Positions 43,662 through 50,895 of a stretch of DNA of 64,000 bases are shown in pieces. Under the pieces are notes generated by a model. It saw only the letters and a list, made by a program, of their open reading frames with translations, searched no databases and was not told the DNA's origin. A program made the translations under genes and the position numbers. The stretch comes from Massilia sp. ST3 (lineage in GTDB: Bacteria > Pseudomonadota > Gammaproteobacteria > Burkholderiales > Burkholderiaceae_D): positions 1-64,000 of the forward strand of contig NZ_JAGPWC010000015.1 of NCBI RefSeq assembly GCF_018119405.1, given 5' to 3'. The stretch's first letter is position 1. Every line of letters starts with the position of its first letter.

Positions 43662-45572
43662 ATGCTGAACGTTCGACTTCCCGATGGTTCGAACCGTCAA
43701 TTCGACGGTCCCGTCACGGTCGCCCAGGTGGCCCAGAACATCGCCCCCAGCCTCGCCAAGGCCGCGCTGGCCGGCAAGGTCAACGGCAAAGTGGTCGACA
43801 CCTCCTTCCTGATCGAATCCGATGCCGACCTGGCCATCGTCACCGACAAGGATCCCGAAGGCCTGGACGTGATTCGCCACTCGACCGCCCACCTGCTGGC
43901 CTATGCGGTCAAGGAATTGTTCCCGGACGCCCAGGTCACCATCGGCCCGGTGATCGAGAACGGCTTCTACTACGATTTCTCGTACAAGCGCCCGTTCACC
44001 CCCGACGACCTGCAGGCGATCGAGAAGAAAATGCTCGAGCTGGCCAAGAAGGATGAGCCGGTGACCCGCAAGGTGCTGCCGCGCGACGAGGCCGTGGCCT
44101 ATTTCAAGTCGATCGGCGAAGCCTACAAGGCCGAGATCATCGCCTCGATCCCGGCCAACGAGGACGTGTCCCTGTATAGCGAAGGCGGTTTCACCGACCT
44201 GTGCCGTGGCCCGCACGTACCTTCGACCGGCAAGCTGAAGGTCTTCAAGCTGATGAAGCTGGCAGGCGCCTACTGGCGCGGCGACTCCAGGAACGAGATG
44301 CTGCAGCGCGTCTACGGCACCGCCTGGACCAAGAAGGAAGACCAGGAGCAATACCTGCACATGCTGGAAGAGGCCGAGAAGCGCGATCACCGCAAACTGG
44401 GCAAGGCACTGGACCTGTTCCACTTCCAGGAAGAAGCGCCGGGCCTGATCTTCTGGCACCCGAAGGGCTGGACCGTCTGGCAGCAGGTGGAGCAGTACAT
44501 GCGCACCAAGTACCAGGTCAACGGCTACAGCGAAGTCAAGGCGCCGCAGATCCTCGACCGCAGCCTGTGGGAAAAGACCGGCCACTGGGAAAACTACCGC
44601 GACAACATGTTCACTACCGAGTCGGAGAACCGTTCGTACGCGCTCAAGCCCATGAACTGCCCGGGCCACGTGCAGATCTATAACGCCGGCCTGCGCTCCT
44701 ACCGCGACCTGCCGCTGCGCTACGGCGAGTTCGGCCAGTGCCACCGCAACGAGTCCTCGGGCGCGCTGCACGGCCTGATGCGCGTGCGCGGCTTCACCCA
44801 GGACGACGGCCACATCTTCTGCACCGAAGAGCAGATCGAGGCCGAAGTGACCGCCTTCCACGCCCAGGCGATGGAAGTCTACGACGACTTCGGCTTCGAG
44901 AACATCGACGTCAAGATCGCCCTGCGTCCGGACAGCCGCATCGGTTCGGACGGGGTCTGGGACCAGGCCGAGGAAGCGCTGCGCTCGGCGCTGCGCGCCT
45001 GCGGCGTGAGCTGGACCGAGCTGCCGGGCGAGGGCGCCTTCTACGGCCCGAAGATCGAGTACCACCTGAAGGACAGCCTGGGCCGTCCATGGCAGGTCGG
45101 CACCATGCAGGTCGACTTCTCGATGCCGGGCCGCCTGGGCTCCGAATATGTCGCCGAAGACAATACCCGCAAGGTTCCGGTGATGCTGCACCGTGCGATC
45201 GTGGGCTCGATGGAACGCTTCATCGGCATTCTGATCGAGAACTACGCCGGCGCGCTGCCGCTGTGGCTTGCGCCTGTGCAAGTGGCCATCCTGAACATTT
45301 CGGATGCCCAGGCCGATTACGTCAAACAGGTCGAAGCGCAACTGCGCAAGGCCGGCCTGCGCGTGCACGCTGATTTGCGGAACGAGAAGATCACCTATAA
45401 AATACGTGAGCATTCCGTCCAAAAGCTGCCTTACATCCTCGTTGTCGGGGATAAGGAGCGGGATGCCAACACTGTGGCCGTGCGTGCCCGCGGCAATGTC
45501 GACCTGGGCGTGATGTCCGTCGATGCGATCGTGGAGCGTCTGGTAGGCGAAGTTGCTGCCAAGACGAAATAA
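43662..45572 (+). CDS. thrS: Threonyl-tRNA synthetase
   Basis: The 636-residue class II synthetase charges tRNA-Thr. Domains are an N-terminal TGS ([20 protein letters not shown]), the editing domain with [19 protein letters not shown] (HxxxH), and then the catalytic core with the zinc Cys in [10 protein letters not shown] (about 333). Motif 2 is [20 protein letters not shown] and motif 3 is [19 protein letters not shown]. The anticodon-binding domain ends the protein. GGAGA lies 10 bases before this ATG; a TTG four codons earlier is less likely. infC follows. Confidence 0.97.
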   Translation: MLNVRLPDGSNRQFDGPVTVAQVAQNIAPSLAKAALAGKVNGKVVDTSFLIESDADLAIVTDKDPEGLDVIRHSTAHLLAYAVKELFPDAQVTIGPVIENGFYYDFSYKRPFTPDDLQAIEKKMLELAKKDEPVTRKVLPRDEAVAYFKSIGEAYKAEIIASIPANEDVSLYSEGGFTDLCRGPHVPSTGKLKVFKLMKLAGAYWRGDSRNEMLQRVYGTAWTKKEDQEQYLHMLEEAEKRDHRKLGKALDLFHFQEEAPGLIFWHPKGWTVWQQVEQYMRTKYQVNGYSEVKAPQILDRSLWEKTGHWENYRDNMFTTESENRSYALKPMNCPGHVQIYNAGLRSYRDLPLRYGEFGQCHRNESSGALHGLMRVRGFTQDDGHIFCTEEQIEAEVTAFHAQAMEVYDDFGFENIDVKIALRPDSRIGSDGVWDQAEEALRSALRACGVSWTELPGEGAFYGPKIEYHLKDSLGRPWQVGTMQVDFSMPGRLGSEYVAEDNTRKVPVMLHRAIVGSMERFIGILIENYAGALPLWLAPVQVAILNISDAQADYVKQVEAQLRKAGLRVHADLRNEKITYKIREHSVQKLPYILVVGDKERDANTVAVRARGNVDLGVMSVDAIVERLVGEVAAKTK

Positions 45573-45607
45573 TCCCGGCCGAACTTTATACTCTCAAAGG
45601 AAACAAC

Positions 45608-46129
45608 ATAGCTACTGACAAGCAGAATCGCATCAATGGCGAAATCACCCATCCCGAAATGCGTCTGAACGGGATCGACAATGAGCCGCTGGGTATTGTG
45701 ACCCTGGCCGAAGCGTTTCGTCTGGCTGAAGAAGCGAACGTAGACCTGGTGGAGATTGCGCCGAACGCCGTCCCGCCGGTTTGCCGCCTGATGGATTACG
45801 GCAAGTTCAAGTATTCGGAGCAGAAGAAGGCGCACGAAGCCAAGCTCAAGCAGAAGATCATCCAGGTCAAGGAAATCAAGTTCCGTCCGGGCACCGATGA
45901 AGGCGACTACAGCATCAAGCTGCGCAACCTCATCAAGTTCCTGGAAGAGGGCGACAAGACCAAGATTACCCTGCGCTTCCGCGGCCGTGAAATGGCCCAC
46001 CAGGACATCGGCATGCGCATGCTCGAGCGTCTGCGCGGCGACCTGGAGCCCTACGGCCAGGTCGAGCAGTTCCCGAAGCTCGAAGGCCGCCAGATGATCA
46101 TGGTGGTTGCGCCGAAAAAGAAGAAGTAA
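45608..46129 (+). CDS. infC: Translation initiation factor IF-3, ATA start codon
   Basis: The 173-residue factor binds the 30S subunit and checks start codons. The N-terminal part has [19 protein letters not shown] and the C-terminal domain [20 protein letters not shown] and [20 protein letters not shown]. The only start that fits the family N-terminus and the AAAGGA box (6 bases upstream) is ATA at 45608-45610. A rare start codon is the known device by which IF-3 limits its own synthesis. It is the second gene after thrS. Unusually, rpmI does not follow directly. Confidence 0.94.
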   Translation: MATDKQNRINGEITHPEMRLNGIDNEPLGIVTLAEAFRLAEEANVDLVEIAPNAVPPVCRLMDYGKFKYSEQKKAHEAKLKQKIIQVKEIKFRPGTDEGDYSIKLRNLIKFLEEGDKTKITLRFRGREMAHQDIGMRMLERLRGDLEPYGQVEQFPKLEGRQMIMVVAPKKKK

Positions 46130-46157
46130 TTCTTCGTTCAGTAGTAGTAGTGCCAGG

Positions 46158-46200
46158 ACCGGATTCGGGGCGCAGCGATGCTGCGCTCCGCGCCGGTTTT
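46158..46200 (+). terminator. Terminator-like structure after infC
   Basis: An outer stem ACCGG (46158-46162) / CCGGT (46193-46197) encloses the inner hairpin GCGCAGC-GAT-GCTGCGC, followed by TTTT. It would separate thrS-infC from the peptide cluster. Confidence 0.6.
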
Positions 46201-46751
46201 GGTCGTTCTGGTTCTTTTCCCGCATTCTCGCGCCAGTTCGGCTGCGATTCCGGCGTCCACGCCATTTTAGGCCCTGCGCGGCGCATCACCTTGCACGCAG
46301 GCCTGCCGCCGTCTCTGCCAGGCGCCCCGCTGTAGCGCCCCTGTCCCATTCCTCCATATCGCCTCGCGCGCTGCCATGGCGTGCGCCACTGCCGCCTCTT
46401 TCCTATGGCCGGCCTGCCGTGCGCGCCCGTTCTTTTCTTGTTTGACACGCCACATATTCAGATCGCGGCTGCGACAAATTGCGGCGTATGCCCCGGGAAT
46501 ATGGAATGAGCTGGTGTCATTTCGATGCCGATTCAATATCTCCGCGGCGCGCGATAACGCTCTTGATAAATATGTACGTGGCATGGCGTCATAATGCTCG
46601 GCAGCCTCCTTGTTTTTGGCAGGTGCTGGATGAAGTCTGCGTTGTCCGGTCGCTTGGTGGGTGCATTTCTATCGAATTCTATCACCGCATGCCGCACGGA
46701 TATCCGGCATCAATAAAATAAGTCGGTGTGGGGAAATTATCTTGTTTTTCC
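46201..46751. other. Gene-free stretch before the peptide cluster
   Basis: About 550 bases with no credible gene. Base composition falls towards AT from about 46,550, unlike the GC-rich neighbours. A few short open frames (for example on the plus strand near 46,480-46,720) have no good ribosome-binding site or family resemblance. It may be the left border of inserted DNA. Confidence 0.5.
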
Positions 46752-46780
46752 TTGTGATGGATTAAGGTGCTTGTTATATT
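46752..46780 (+). promoter_or_regulatory. Candidate promoter of the peptide/ATP-grasp cluster
   Basis: TTGTGA (-35, 46752-46757) and TATATT (-10, 46775-46780) are 17 bases apart in AT-rich DNA. The first peptide gene starts 69 bases after the -10. Confidence 0.55.
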
Positions 46781-46848
46781 TAGTGCGCCCGTTTTTGCCG
46801 GATGGCGAATCGGGAAAATATAAACAATTGAAAGAGACAAGGAAAGTT

Positions 46849-47031
46849 ATGCATCCATTTGCTTTGAATGACGACGCCCTGGACCAGGTCGGTGGTGGCG
46901 ACAGCCGCATCATCCTTATCGGCGGCATCATCGCCAACCCGCTGACCCCGGCACCGAAACTCCCGATCGAGGCGACCACGCTGGCAATCGGCGAAGAGGG
47001 CGGCGGCTACGTCGTGCCCGAGCTGGCCTGA
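46849..47031 (+). CDS. Candidate graspetide precursor peptide A
   Basis: This 60-residue peptide begins MHPFALNDDALDQVGGGD, a leader with a double-Gly-type end (QVGGG). The core is SRIILIGGIIANPL, then PAPKLPIEATTLAIGEEGGG, then YVVPELA. TTLAIGEE fits the TTxxxxEE pattern of plesiocin-like graspetides, in which Thr side chains are esterified to Glu. AAGGA lies 7 bases before the ATG. It is the first of four peptide genes upstream of an ATP-grasp ligase gene. Function is inferred from sequence and context only; I know of no named relative. Confidence 0.75.
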   Translation: MHPFALNDDALDQVGGGDSRIILIGGIIANPLTPAPKLPIEATTLAIGEEGGGYVVPELA

Positions 47032-47039
47032 TCGTACTT

Positions 47040-47057
47040 CCGCCGGCGCGCCGGCGG
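47040..47057. repeat. GC hairpin between peptide genes A and B
   Basis: CCGCCGGCGCGCCGGCGG is a perfect 18-base palindrome just after peptide A. No T run follows. It may slow polymerase or protect the mRNA 3' end and so set the dose of peptide A. Confidence 0.6.
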
Positions 47058-47130
47058 CATCCCCACGCGCCTTCCAATGGCGAAGTTCCCGCTGTGGGCA
47101 AACGCGTTTAACTATTTCGCAAGGATCGAC

Positions 47131-47250
47131 ATGCAAACCCTGAATACCCAAGAAATCGACCTGGTCGCCGGCGGCGCCAGCCCTGTCCAAATCGACCTCT
47201 CGAACGGTCCTGGTCCGTACAATCCGCTCCCGGAGACCATTTTCGGCTGA
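47131..47250 (+). CDS. Candidate precursor peptide B (short, diverged)
   Basis: This 39-residue peptide begins MQTLNTQEIDLVAGGAS. It lacks MHPF but keeps the helix pattern QEIDLVAGG seen in the other leaders. The core SPVQIDLSNGPGPYNPLPET ends with IFG. It lacks the Thr-x3-Gly-Glu motif but keeps Leu-Pro-Glu. AAGGA lies 9 bases before the ATG. It may be a diverged precursor or a helper peptide. It is less certain than A, C and D because it is so short. Confidence 0.6.
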   Translation: MQTLNTQEIDLVAGGASPVQIDLSNGPGPYNPLPETIFG

Positions 47251-47277
47251 ATTCGCCGGCTGCGTCATTCGGGTGAT

Positions 47278-47346
47278 GTTGGCTGAATAAGCCAGCAGGA
47301 TAAGCCGGCCGAATAGCCCGGCTGAATAAACCCGCTGGAAAAGCCC
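47278..47346 (+). repeat. Degenerate short tandem repeats upstream of peptide C
   Basis: Five imperfect 12-14-base units of the type TGAATAAGCC-(G/A)GC follow one another between peptides B and C. They contain repeated GGC/GCC pairs that could form small alternative hairpins. They are non-coding in any family-like frame. Confidence 0.4.
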
Positions 47347-47449
47347 GGCGCAGGGTGGGGAATAATCCGTGAATAAGTCGTCGGTATTATTCGATTAAAT
47401 TATTCCGATATGCAGGTGCCTCGAGCGTGTATTGAAGAGAGATTGAAAA

Positions 47450-47635
47450 ATGCATCCATTTTCGCTGACTGAAGAACAAATCGACGCCGTGTCCGGCGCC
47501 GCCGCAAGCTATACCGAGAGCGAACTCTCGCATCTCACCACCAACGGATACGGCACCATCGGCTGGCCTTGCATCCTTACCTGGGGCATTGGCGAAGCCG
47601 GCGGTCCGCTGCCGGACAGCCGCGACATGATGTAA
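47450..47635 (+). CDS. Candidate graspetide precursor peptide C
   Basis: This 61-residue peptide begins MHPFSLTEEQIDAVSGAAA, nearly the same leader as peptide D. The core runs SYTESELSHLTTNGYGTIGW and then PCILTWGIGEAGGPLPDSRD with a final MM. It shares Thr-x3-Gly-Glu-x-Gly-Gly (TWGIGEAGG) with peptide A, and Leu-Pro-Asp near the end. It is preceded by an AGAGA-type ribosome-binding site. A strong terminator-like hairpin follows it. Confidence 0.75.
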   Translation: MHPFSLTEEQIDAVSGAAASYTESELSHLTTNGYGTIGWPCILTWGIGEAGGPLPDSRDMM

Positions 47636-47679
47636 GGCAGAGTTTGGTTTGCCACCGGCATTGCCCGGATCCGTTTTTG

Positions 47680-47712
47680 GGCGCCGCTCCCGCGTGAGGC
47701 GGCGCCGTTTTT
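47680..47712 (+). terminator. Terminator after peptide C
   Basis: GGCGCCGC (47680-47687) and GCGGCGCC (47699-47706) form an 8-bp stem with an 11-base loop, followed by GTTTTTG. If transcription reads through only partly, peptide D and the ligase are expressed less than peptides A to C. Confidence 0.75.
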
Positions 47713-47779
47713 GCTTCTGCGGCCGGCGTCCGGGCCATTCCGGGCTGGCGCAGCCCACATTGATAATTGAAAGAGAACA

Positions 47780-47959
47780 ATGCATCCATTTTCCCTGACT
47801 GAGCAACAAATCGAACAAGTCTCCGGCGCCAACTTCGAGCTGGTGCTCGAGCCATTCTCGGCAGGCATGGTCACTGCCGGCGATGGCGAAAGCGGTAGCT
47901 GCTTCCCGGAAATGCCGTTCCCGGCGCCGGCGATCCCGCTCCCTGGCCTGGTCCGCTGA
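47780..47959 (+). CDS. Candidate graspetide precursor peptide D
   Basis: This 59-residue peptide begins MHPFSLTEQQIEQVSGAN. The core is FELVLEPFSAGMVTAGDGES, then GSCFPEMPFPAPAIPLPGLV with a final R. It keeps Thr-x3-Gly-Glu-x-Gly (TAGDGESGS) and Phe-Pro-Glu, the motifs shared with A and C. The upstream AAAGAGAACAATGCATCCAT closely resembles that of peptides A and C, so the genes arose by duplication. It is the peptide gene nearest the ligase. Confidence 0.75.
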   Translation: MHPFSLTEQQIEQVSGANFELVLEPFSAGMVTAGDGESGSCFPEMPFPAPAIPLPGLVR

Positions 47960-47972
47960 GCTAGCCTGCCCT

Positions 47973-47996
47973 GCGCCGCCGCCATGCCGGCGGCGC
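47973..47996 (+). terminator. Hairpin between peptide D and the ATP-grasp gene
   Basis: GCGCCGCC-GCCATGCC-GGCGGCGC, followed by a mixed T/C stretch (TTGTCTTCTTGT). It is a probable leaky terminator that limits expression of the ligase relative to its substrates. Confidence 0.55.
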
Positions 47997-48020
47997 CTTG
48001 TCTTCTTGTCCAGAAATCTT

Positions 48021-48935
48021 ATGAAACACTTGGTATTAGGGCATGCGCGCGATCCGCATGCGCAGCACATGCTGGCCCGGCTTGCCGCGCGCGGCCACAG
48101 TGCCGGCCTGGTGCAGACCCAGGTCTTCCCGTCCGCGTTCACGATCAGCATGTATCCCGGCCGTTCGCTCGGCGCGCTGCGGCTGGAGGACGGCACGGCT
48201 GTCGACCTGGAGGACATCGGCTCGGTGTACTGGCGCAACTTCGGCGGCGTCGAGGCGGAGTCGACCAGGGCAACCCGCGGCACGCCGGCGGACATTGCCT
48301 ATTACGACAGCATGGCCTGCCTGCGCACCTGGTTCCAGGCCAGGAACCAGACGCGCTGGTTCAATAGCTGGGAAGCCTTCCAGTCGCACCAGGAAAAGCC
48401 CCATCAGCTGGCGCTGGTCGCGCGGGAAGGGGTGCGGATTCCCCATACCTACGTCGGCAACGATCCGGAGCGCATCCTGGCCTTCGCGCGCATGGTGCCG
48501 GAGCTGATCTTCAAGCCGGTCTATGGCGGATCGCACACCCAGCGCATCACCGGGCGCCACCTGGCGGGCGAGCATCTTGCCAAGGCCTTGAAGCAGGCGC
48601 CGATCACGCTGCAGGAATTCATCGACGGGACCAATGTCCGGACCTATGCGATCGGCGACCAATGCTTCACGGCTGAATTGCACAGCGACCAGGTCGACTT
48701 CCGCGCCGACAGCGGGACCAGGGTGGTGCCGATCGCGACCCCGCCCGAGCTCGCCGCCGCCGCGGCCGCGATCATGCGCGTGCTGGGCCTGCGCTGGACC
48801 GCGATCGACTGGCGCCGCAGCCACGATGGCGAATATTTTTTCCTGGAAGCGAATCCGAGCCCGATGTTCGGCGCTTTCGAGCGTCAGTCCGGCTATCCGA
48901 TCACCGACGTCCTGATCGACGCCATGACGGCCTAG
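48021..48935 (+). CDS. ATP-grasp ligase, candidate graspetide synthetase
   Basis: The 304-residue protein is a RimK/MvdD-type ATP-grasp enzyme. The start at MKHLVLGHARDPHAQHMLAR begins the pre-ATP-grasp fold. ATP and Mg2+ sites are seen as FKPVYGGSHTQ (Lys near 164), TLQEFIDGTNVRTYAIGD (near 195-212), AIDWRR (Asp near 263) and FLEANPSPMFGAF (Glu near 276, Asn near 278). Graspetide synthetases of this type activate Asp or Glu side chains and join them to Thr, Ser or Lys in the precursor core. Its substrates would be the four peptides just upstream. A glutathione-type or RimK-like role is the main alternative. No peptidase or exporter gene is adjacent. Confidence 0.85.
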   Translation: MKHLVLGHARDPHAQHMLARLAARGHSAGLVQTQVFPSAFTISMYPGRSLGALRLEDGTAVDLEDIGSVYWRNFGGVEAESTRATRGTPADIAYYDSMACLRTWFQARNQTRWFNSWEAFQSHQEKPHQLALVAREGVRIPHTYVGNDPERILAFARMVPELIFKPVYGGSHTQRITGRHLAGEHLAKALKQAPITLQEFIDGTNVRTYAIGDQCFTAELHSDQVDFRADSGTRVVPIATPPELAAAAAAIMRVLGLRWTAIDWRRSHDGEYFFLEANPSPMFGAFERQSGYPITDVLIDAMTA

Positions 48936-48982
48936 AGGTGTTGCACGATCCCGCCGGATGTGCTCTTGAGCGCAAACTGTGC

Positions 48983-49123
48983 TAGAATCGACGGTTCCTG
49001 TTTTTAGGAACAGGTTGTAGCGGGCTCGCACTCGCTGCAGGACAAGTGAAAGTAGGCATCTAAGAGCAGCGTCGCTGCCACCTGCAATCCTGTCGTACAT
49101 ATGAGGCTGTCCCGAAAGGACAG
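48983..49123 (+). promoter_or_regulatory. rpmI-rplT promoter and structured leader
   Basis: TAGAAT (48983-48988) is a good -10 box; no clear -35 is seen. The leader holds GTTCCT-N6-AGGAAC and ends with CTGTCC-CGAAA-GGACAG (49107-49123). This last hairpin covers the AAAGGA ribosome-binding site of rpmI. Control of rpmI-rplT by ribosomal protein L20 is known in other bacteria; here it is inferred. Confidence 0.5.
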
Positions 49124-49129
49124 ATGACT

Positions 49130-49327
49130 ATGCCAAAAATGAAAACCAAAAGCTCCGCGAAGAAGCGTTTTCGCGTGCGTCCGGGCGGTACCGTCAAGTC
49201 GGGCATGGCGTTCAAGCGCCACATCCTGACCAAGAAGACCACCAAGAACAAGCGCCAGCTGCGCGGCACCCGTAACATCAATGCGTCCGACGTCCAAAGC
49301 GTCTACCGCATGATGCCATCTGCTTAA
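49130..49327 (+). CDS. rpmI: Ribosomal protein bL35
   Basis: The 65-residue basic protein is a large-subunit component. It starts [20 protein letters not shown], the conserved bL35 N-terminus, so this ATG is preferred to one six bases upstream. The rest ([20 protein letters not shown]) matches. It is followed by rplT after 21 bases. The usual upstream neighbour infC is about 3 kb away, separated by the peptide cluster. Confidence 0.96.
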   Translation: MPKMKTKSSAKKRFRVRPGGTVKSGMAFKRHILTKKTTKNKRQLRGTRNINASDVQSVYRMMPSA

Positions 49328-49348
49328 TCTCACACAAAAGGAGCTATT

Positions 49349-49708
49349 ATGCCTCGAGTAAAACGTGGGGTTACTGCACGTGCCCGTCACAAGAAGGTTC
49401 TTGAACTTGCCAAAGGCTACCGTGGCCGTCGCAGTAAAGTATTCCGTATTGCCAAGCAAGCAGTCATGCGCGCTGGCCAGTACGCATACCGCGACCGCCG
49501 CAACAAGAAGCGCGTCTTCCGCGCACTGTGGATCACCCGTATCAACGCGGCTTCGCGTTCGCACGGCATGACCTACAGCGCGTTCATGAACGGCCTGAAG
49601 AAGTCCGCGATTGAACTGGACCGTAAAGTCCTGGCCGACATGGCTGTGCACGACAAGCCGGCATTCGCCGCGATTGTCAACGCAGTCAAGGCCAAGCTGG
49701 CTGCTTAA
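49349..49708 (+). CDS. rplT: Ribosomal protein bL20
   Basis: The 119-residue protein binds 23S rRNA early in 50S assembly and represses its own operon in well-studied bacteria. It shows [40 protein letters not shown] and [26 protein letters not shown] lies 6 bases before the ATG. A strong terminator follows. Confidence 0.97.
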   Translation: MPRVKRGVTARARHKKVLELAKGYRGRRSKVFRIAKQAVMRAGQYAYRDRRNKKRVFRALWITRINAASRSHGMTYSAFMNGLKKSAIELDRKVLADMAVHDKPAFAAIVNAVKAKLAA

Positions 49709-49760
49709 TCAGCACGTCTGCTAGCAAGACCAGCACTGCGGCAACGCAGTGCGAAAAGAG

Positions 49761-49792
49761 CGGGGCAAGGTTCACACCTGTGCCCCGTTTTT
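49761..49792 (+). terminator. Terminator after rplT
   Basis: CGGGGCA (49761-49767) and TGCCCCG (49781-49787) form a stem with a 13-base loop, followed by TTTTT. It divides rpmI-rplT from pheST, perhaps with read-through. Confidence 0.85.
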
Positions 49793-49837
49793 GATTGTGG
49801 CGTCTCCCGCCATCACAAAAACAGGAAAAGAATAAGC

Positions 49838-50854
49838 ATGAACTCGCTGGAAGAACTCGTCGTCGCGGCCCAGGCTGACTTTGCCGCCGCAGCGGACGCC
49901 GCCGCGCTCGAAAATGCAAAAGCCAAGTACCTGGGCAAGACCGGCCAGGTCACCGACCTGATGAAGGGCCTGGGCAAGCTGGACCCCGAGCAGCGCAAGG
50001 CGCAGGGCGCCCTGATCAATGCCGCCAAAGAAAAAATCGAACAGGCACTGACCGGCCGCCGCGACGCGCTCGCGAACGCCCAGCTCGAAGCCCGCCTCAA
50101 CCTCGAAGCGATCGACGTGACCCTGCCGGGCCGCGGCCGCGCCAAGGGCGGCATCCATCCGGTGATGCGCACCTGGGAACGGGTCGAGCAGATCTTCCGC
50201 TCCATCGGCTTCGACGTGGCCGACGGTCCCGAGATCGAAACCGACTGGACCAATTTCACCGCGCTGAACAGCCCGGAAAACCATCCGGCGCGTTCGATGC
50301 AGGACACCTTCTACATCGAGGGCAATGACAGCCAGGGCAAGCCGCTGCTGCTGCGCACCCACACCAGCCCGATGCAGGTGCGCTACGCGCGCACCCACAC
50401 GCCGCCGATCAAGGTGATCGCGCCGGGCCGCACTTACCGCGTCGACAGCGACGCCACCCACTCGCCCATGTTCCACCAGGTCGAAGGCCTGTGGATCGGC
50501 GAGGACATCAGCTTCGCCGACCTCAAGGGCGTCTACCTCAACTTCGTCAAGGCCTTCTTCGAGACCGACGACCTGCAGGTCCGCTTCCGTCCGTCCTACT
50601 TCCCGTTCACCGAGCCATCGGCCGAGATCGACATCGCCTTCGGCAGCGGTCCGCTGAAAGGGCGCTGGCTGGAAGTCTCGGGCGCCGGCCAGGTGCACCC
50701 GACCGTGGTGCGCAATTTCGGCCTGGATCCGGAAAAGTTCATCGGCTTCGCGTTCGGCTCCGGCCTCGAGCGCCTGACGATGCTGCGCTACGGGATCAAT
50801 GACCTGCGCCTGTTCTACGAAGGCGACCTGCGTTTCCTGAAACAGTTCAATTGA
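49838..50854 (+). CDS. pheS: Phenylalanyl-tRNA synthetase alpha subunit
   Basis: The 338-residue subunit holds the class II catalytic core of the (alpha-beta)2 enzyme. An N-terminal coiled coil (about 1-90) binds t[43 protein letters not shown] and the motif 2 region [20 protein letters not shown] are diagnostic, as is [18 protein letters not shown] (motif 3). AGGAAAAG lies upstream of the ATG. pheT follows after 41 bases. Confidence 0.97.
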   Translation: MNSLEELVVAAQADFAAAADAAALENAKAKYLGKTGQVTDLMKGLGKLDPEQRKAQGALINAAKEKIEQALTGRRDALANAQLEARLNLEAIDVTLPGRGRAKGGIHPVMRTWERVEQIFRSIGFDVADGPEIETDWTNFTALNSPENHPARSMQDTFYIEGNDSQGKPLLLRTHTSPMQVRYARTHTPPIKVIAPGRTYRVDSDATHSPMFHQVEGLWIGEDISFADLKGVYLNFVKAFFETDDLQVRFRPSYFPFTEPSAEIDIAFGSGPLKGRWLEVSGAGQVHPTVVRNFGLDPEKFIGFAFGSGLERLTMLRYGINDLRLFYEGDLRFLKQFN

Positions 50855-50895
50855 ACTTTGGCTGAACCCTCGAAGTAAGAAGAAGGCAAACGAAT

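Noticed and set aside
43445..44056. A long frame overlapping the tRNA trailer and thrS
   Set aside because: It crosses a strong terminator and thrS in another frame. thrS has all synthetase motifs.
46479..46721. An 80-codon frame before the peptide cluster
   Set aside because: No ribosome-binding site, no leader similar to the peptides, and amino-acid use unlike its neighbours. I treat the stretch as non-coding.
46849..48935. A microcin or lasso-peptide cluster
   Set aside because: There is no lasso cyclase/protease pair, no YcaO, radical SAM or lanthionine enzyme. The only enzyme is an ATP-grasp ligase, which fits a graspetide-type cluster better.
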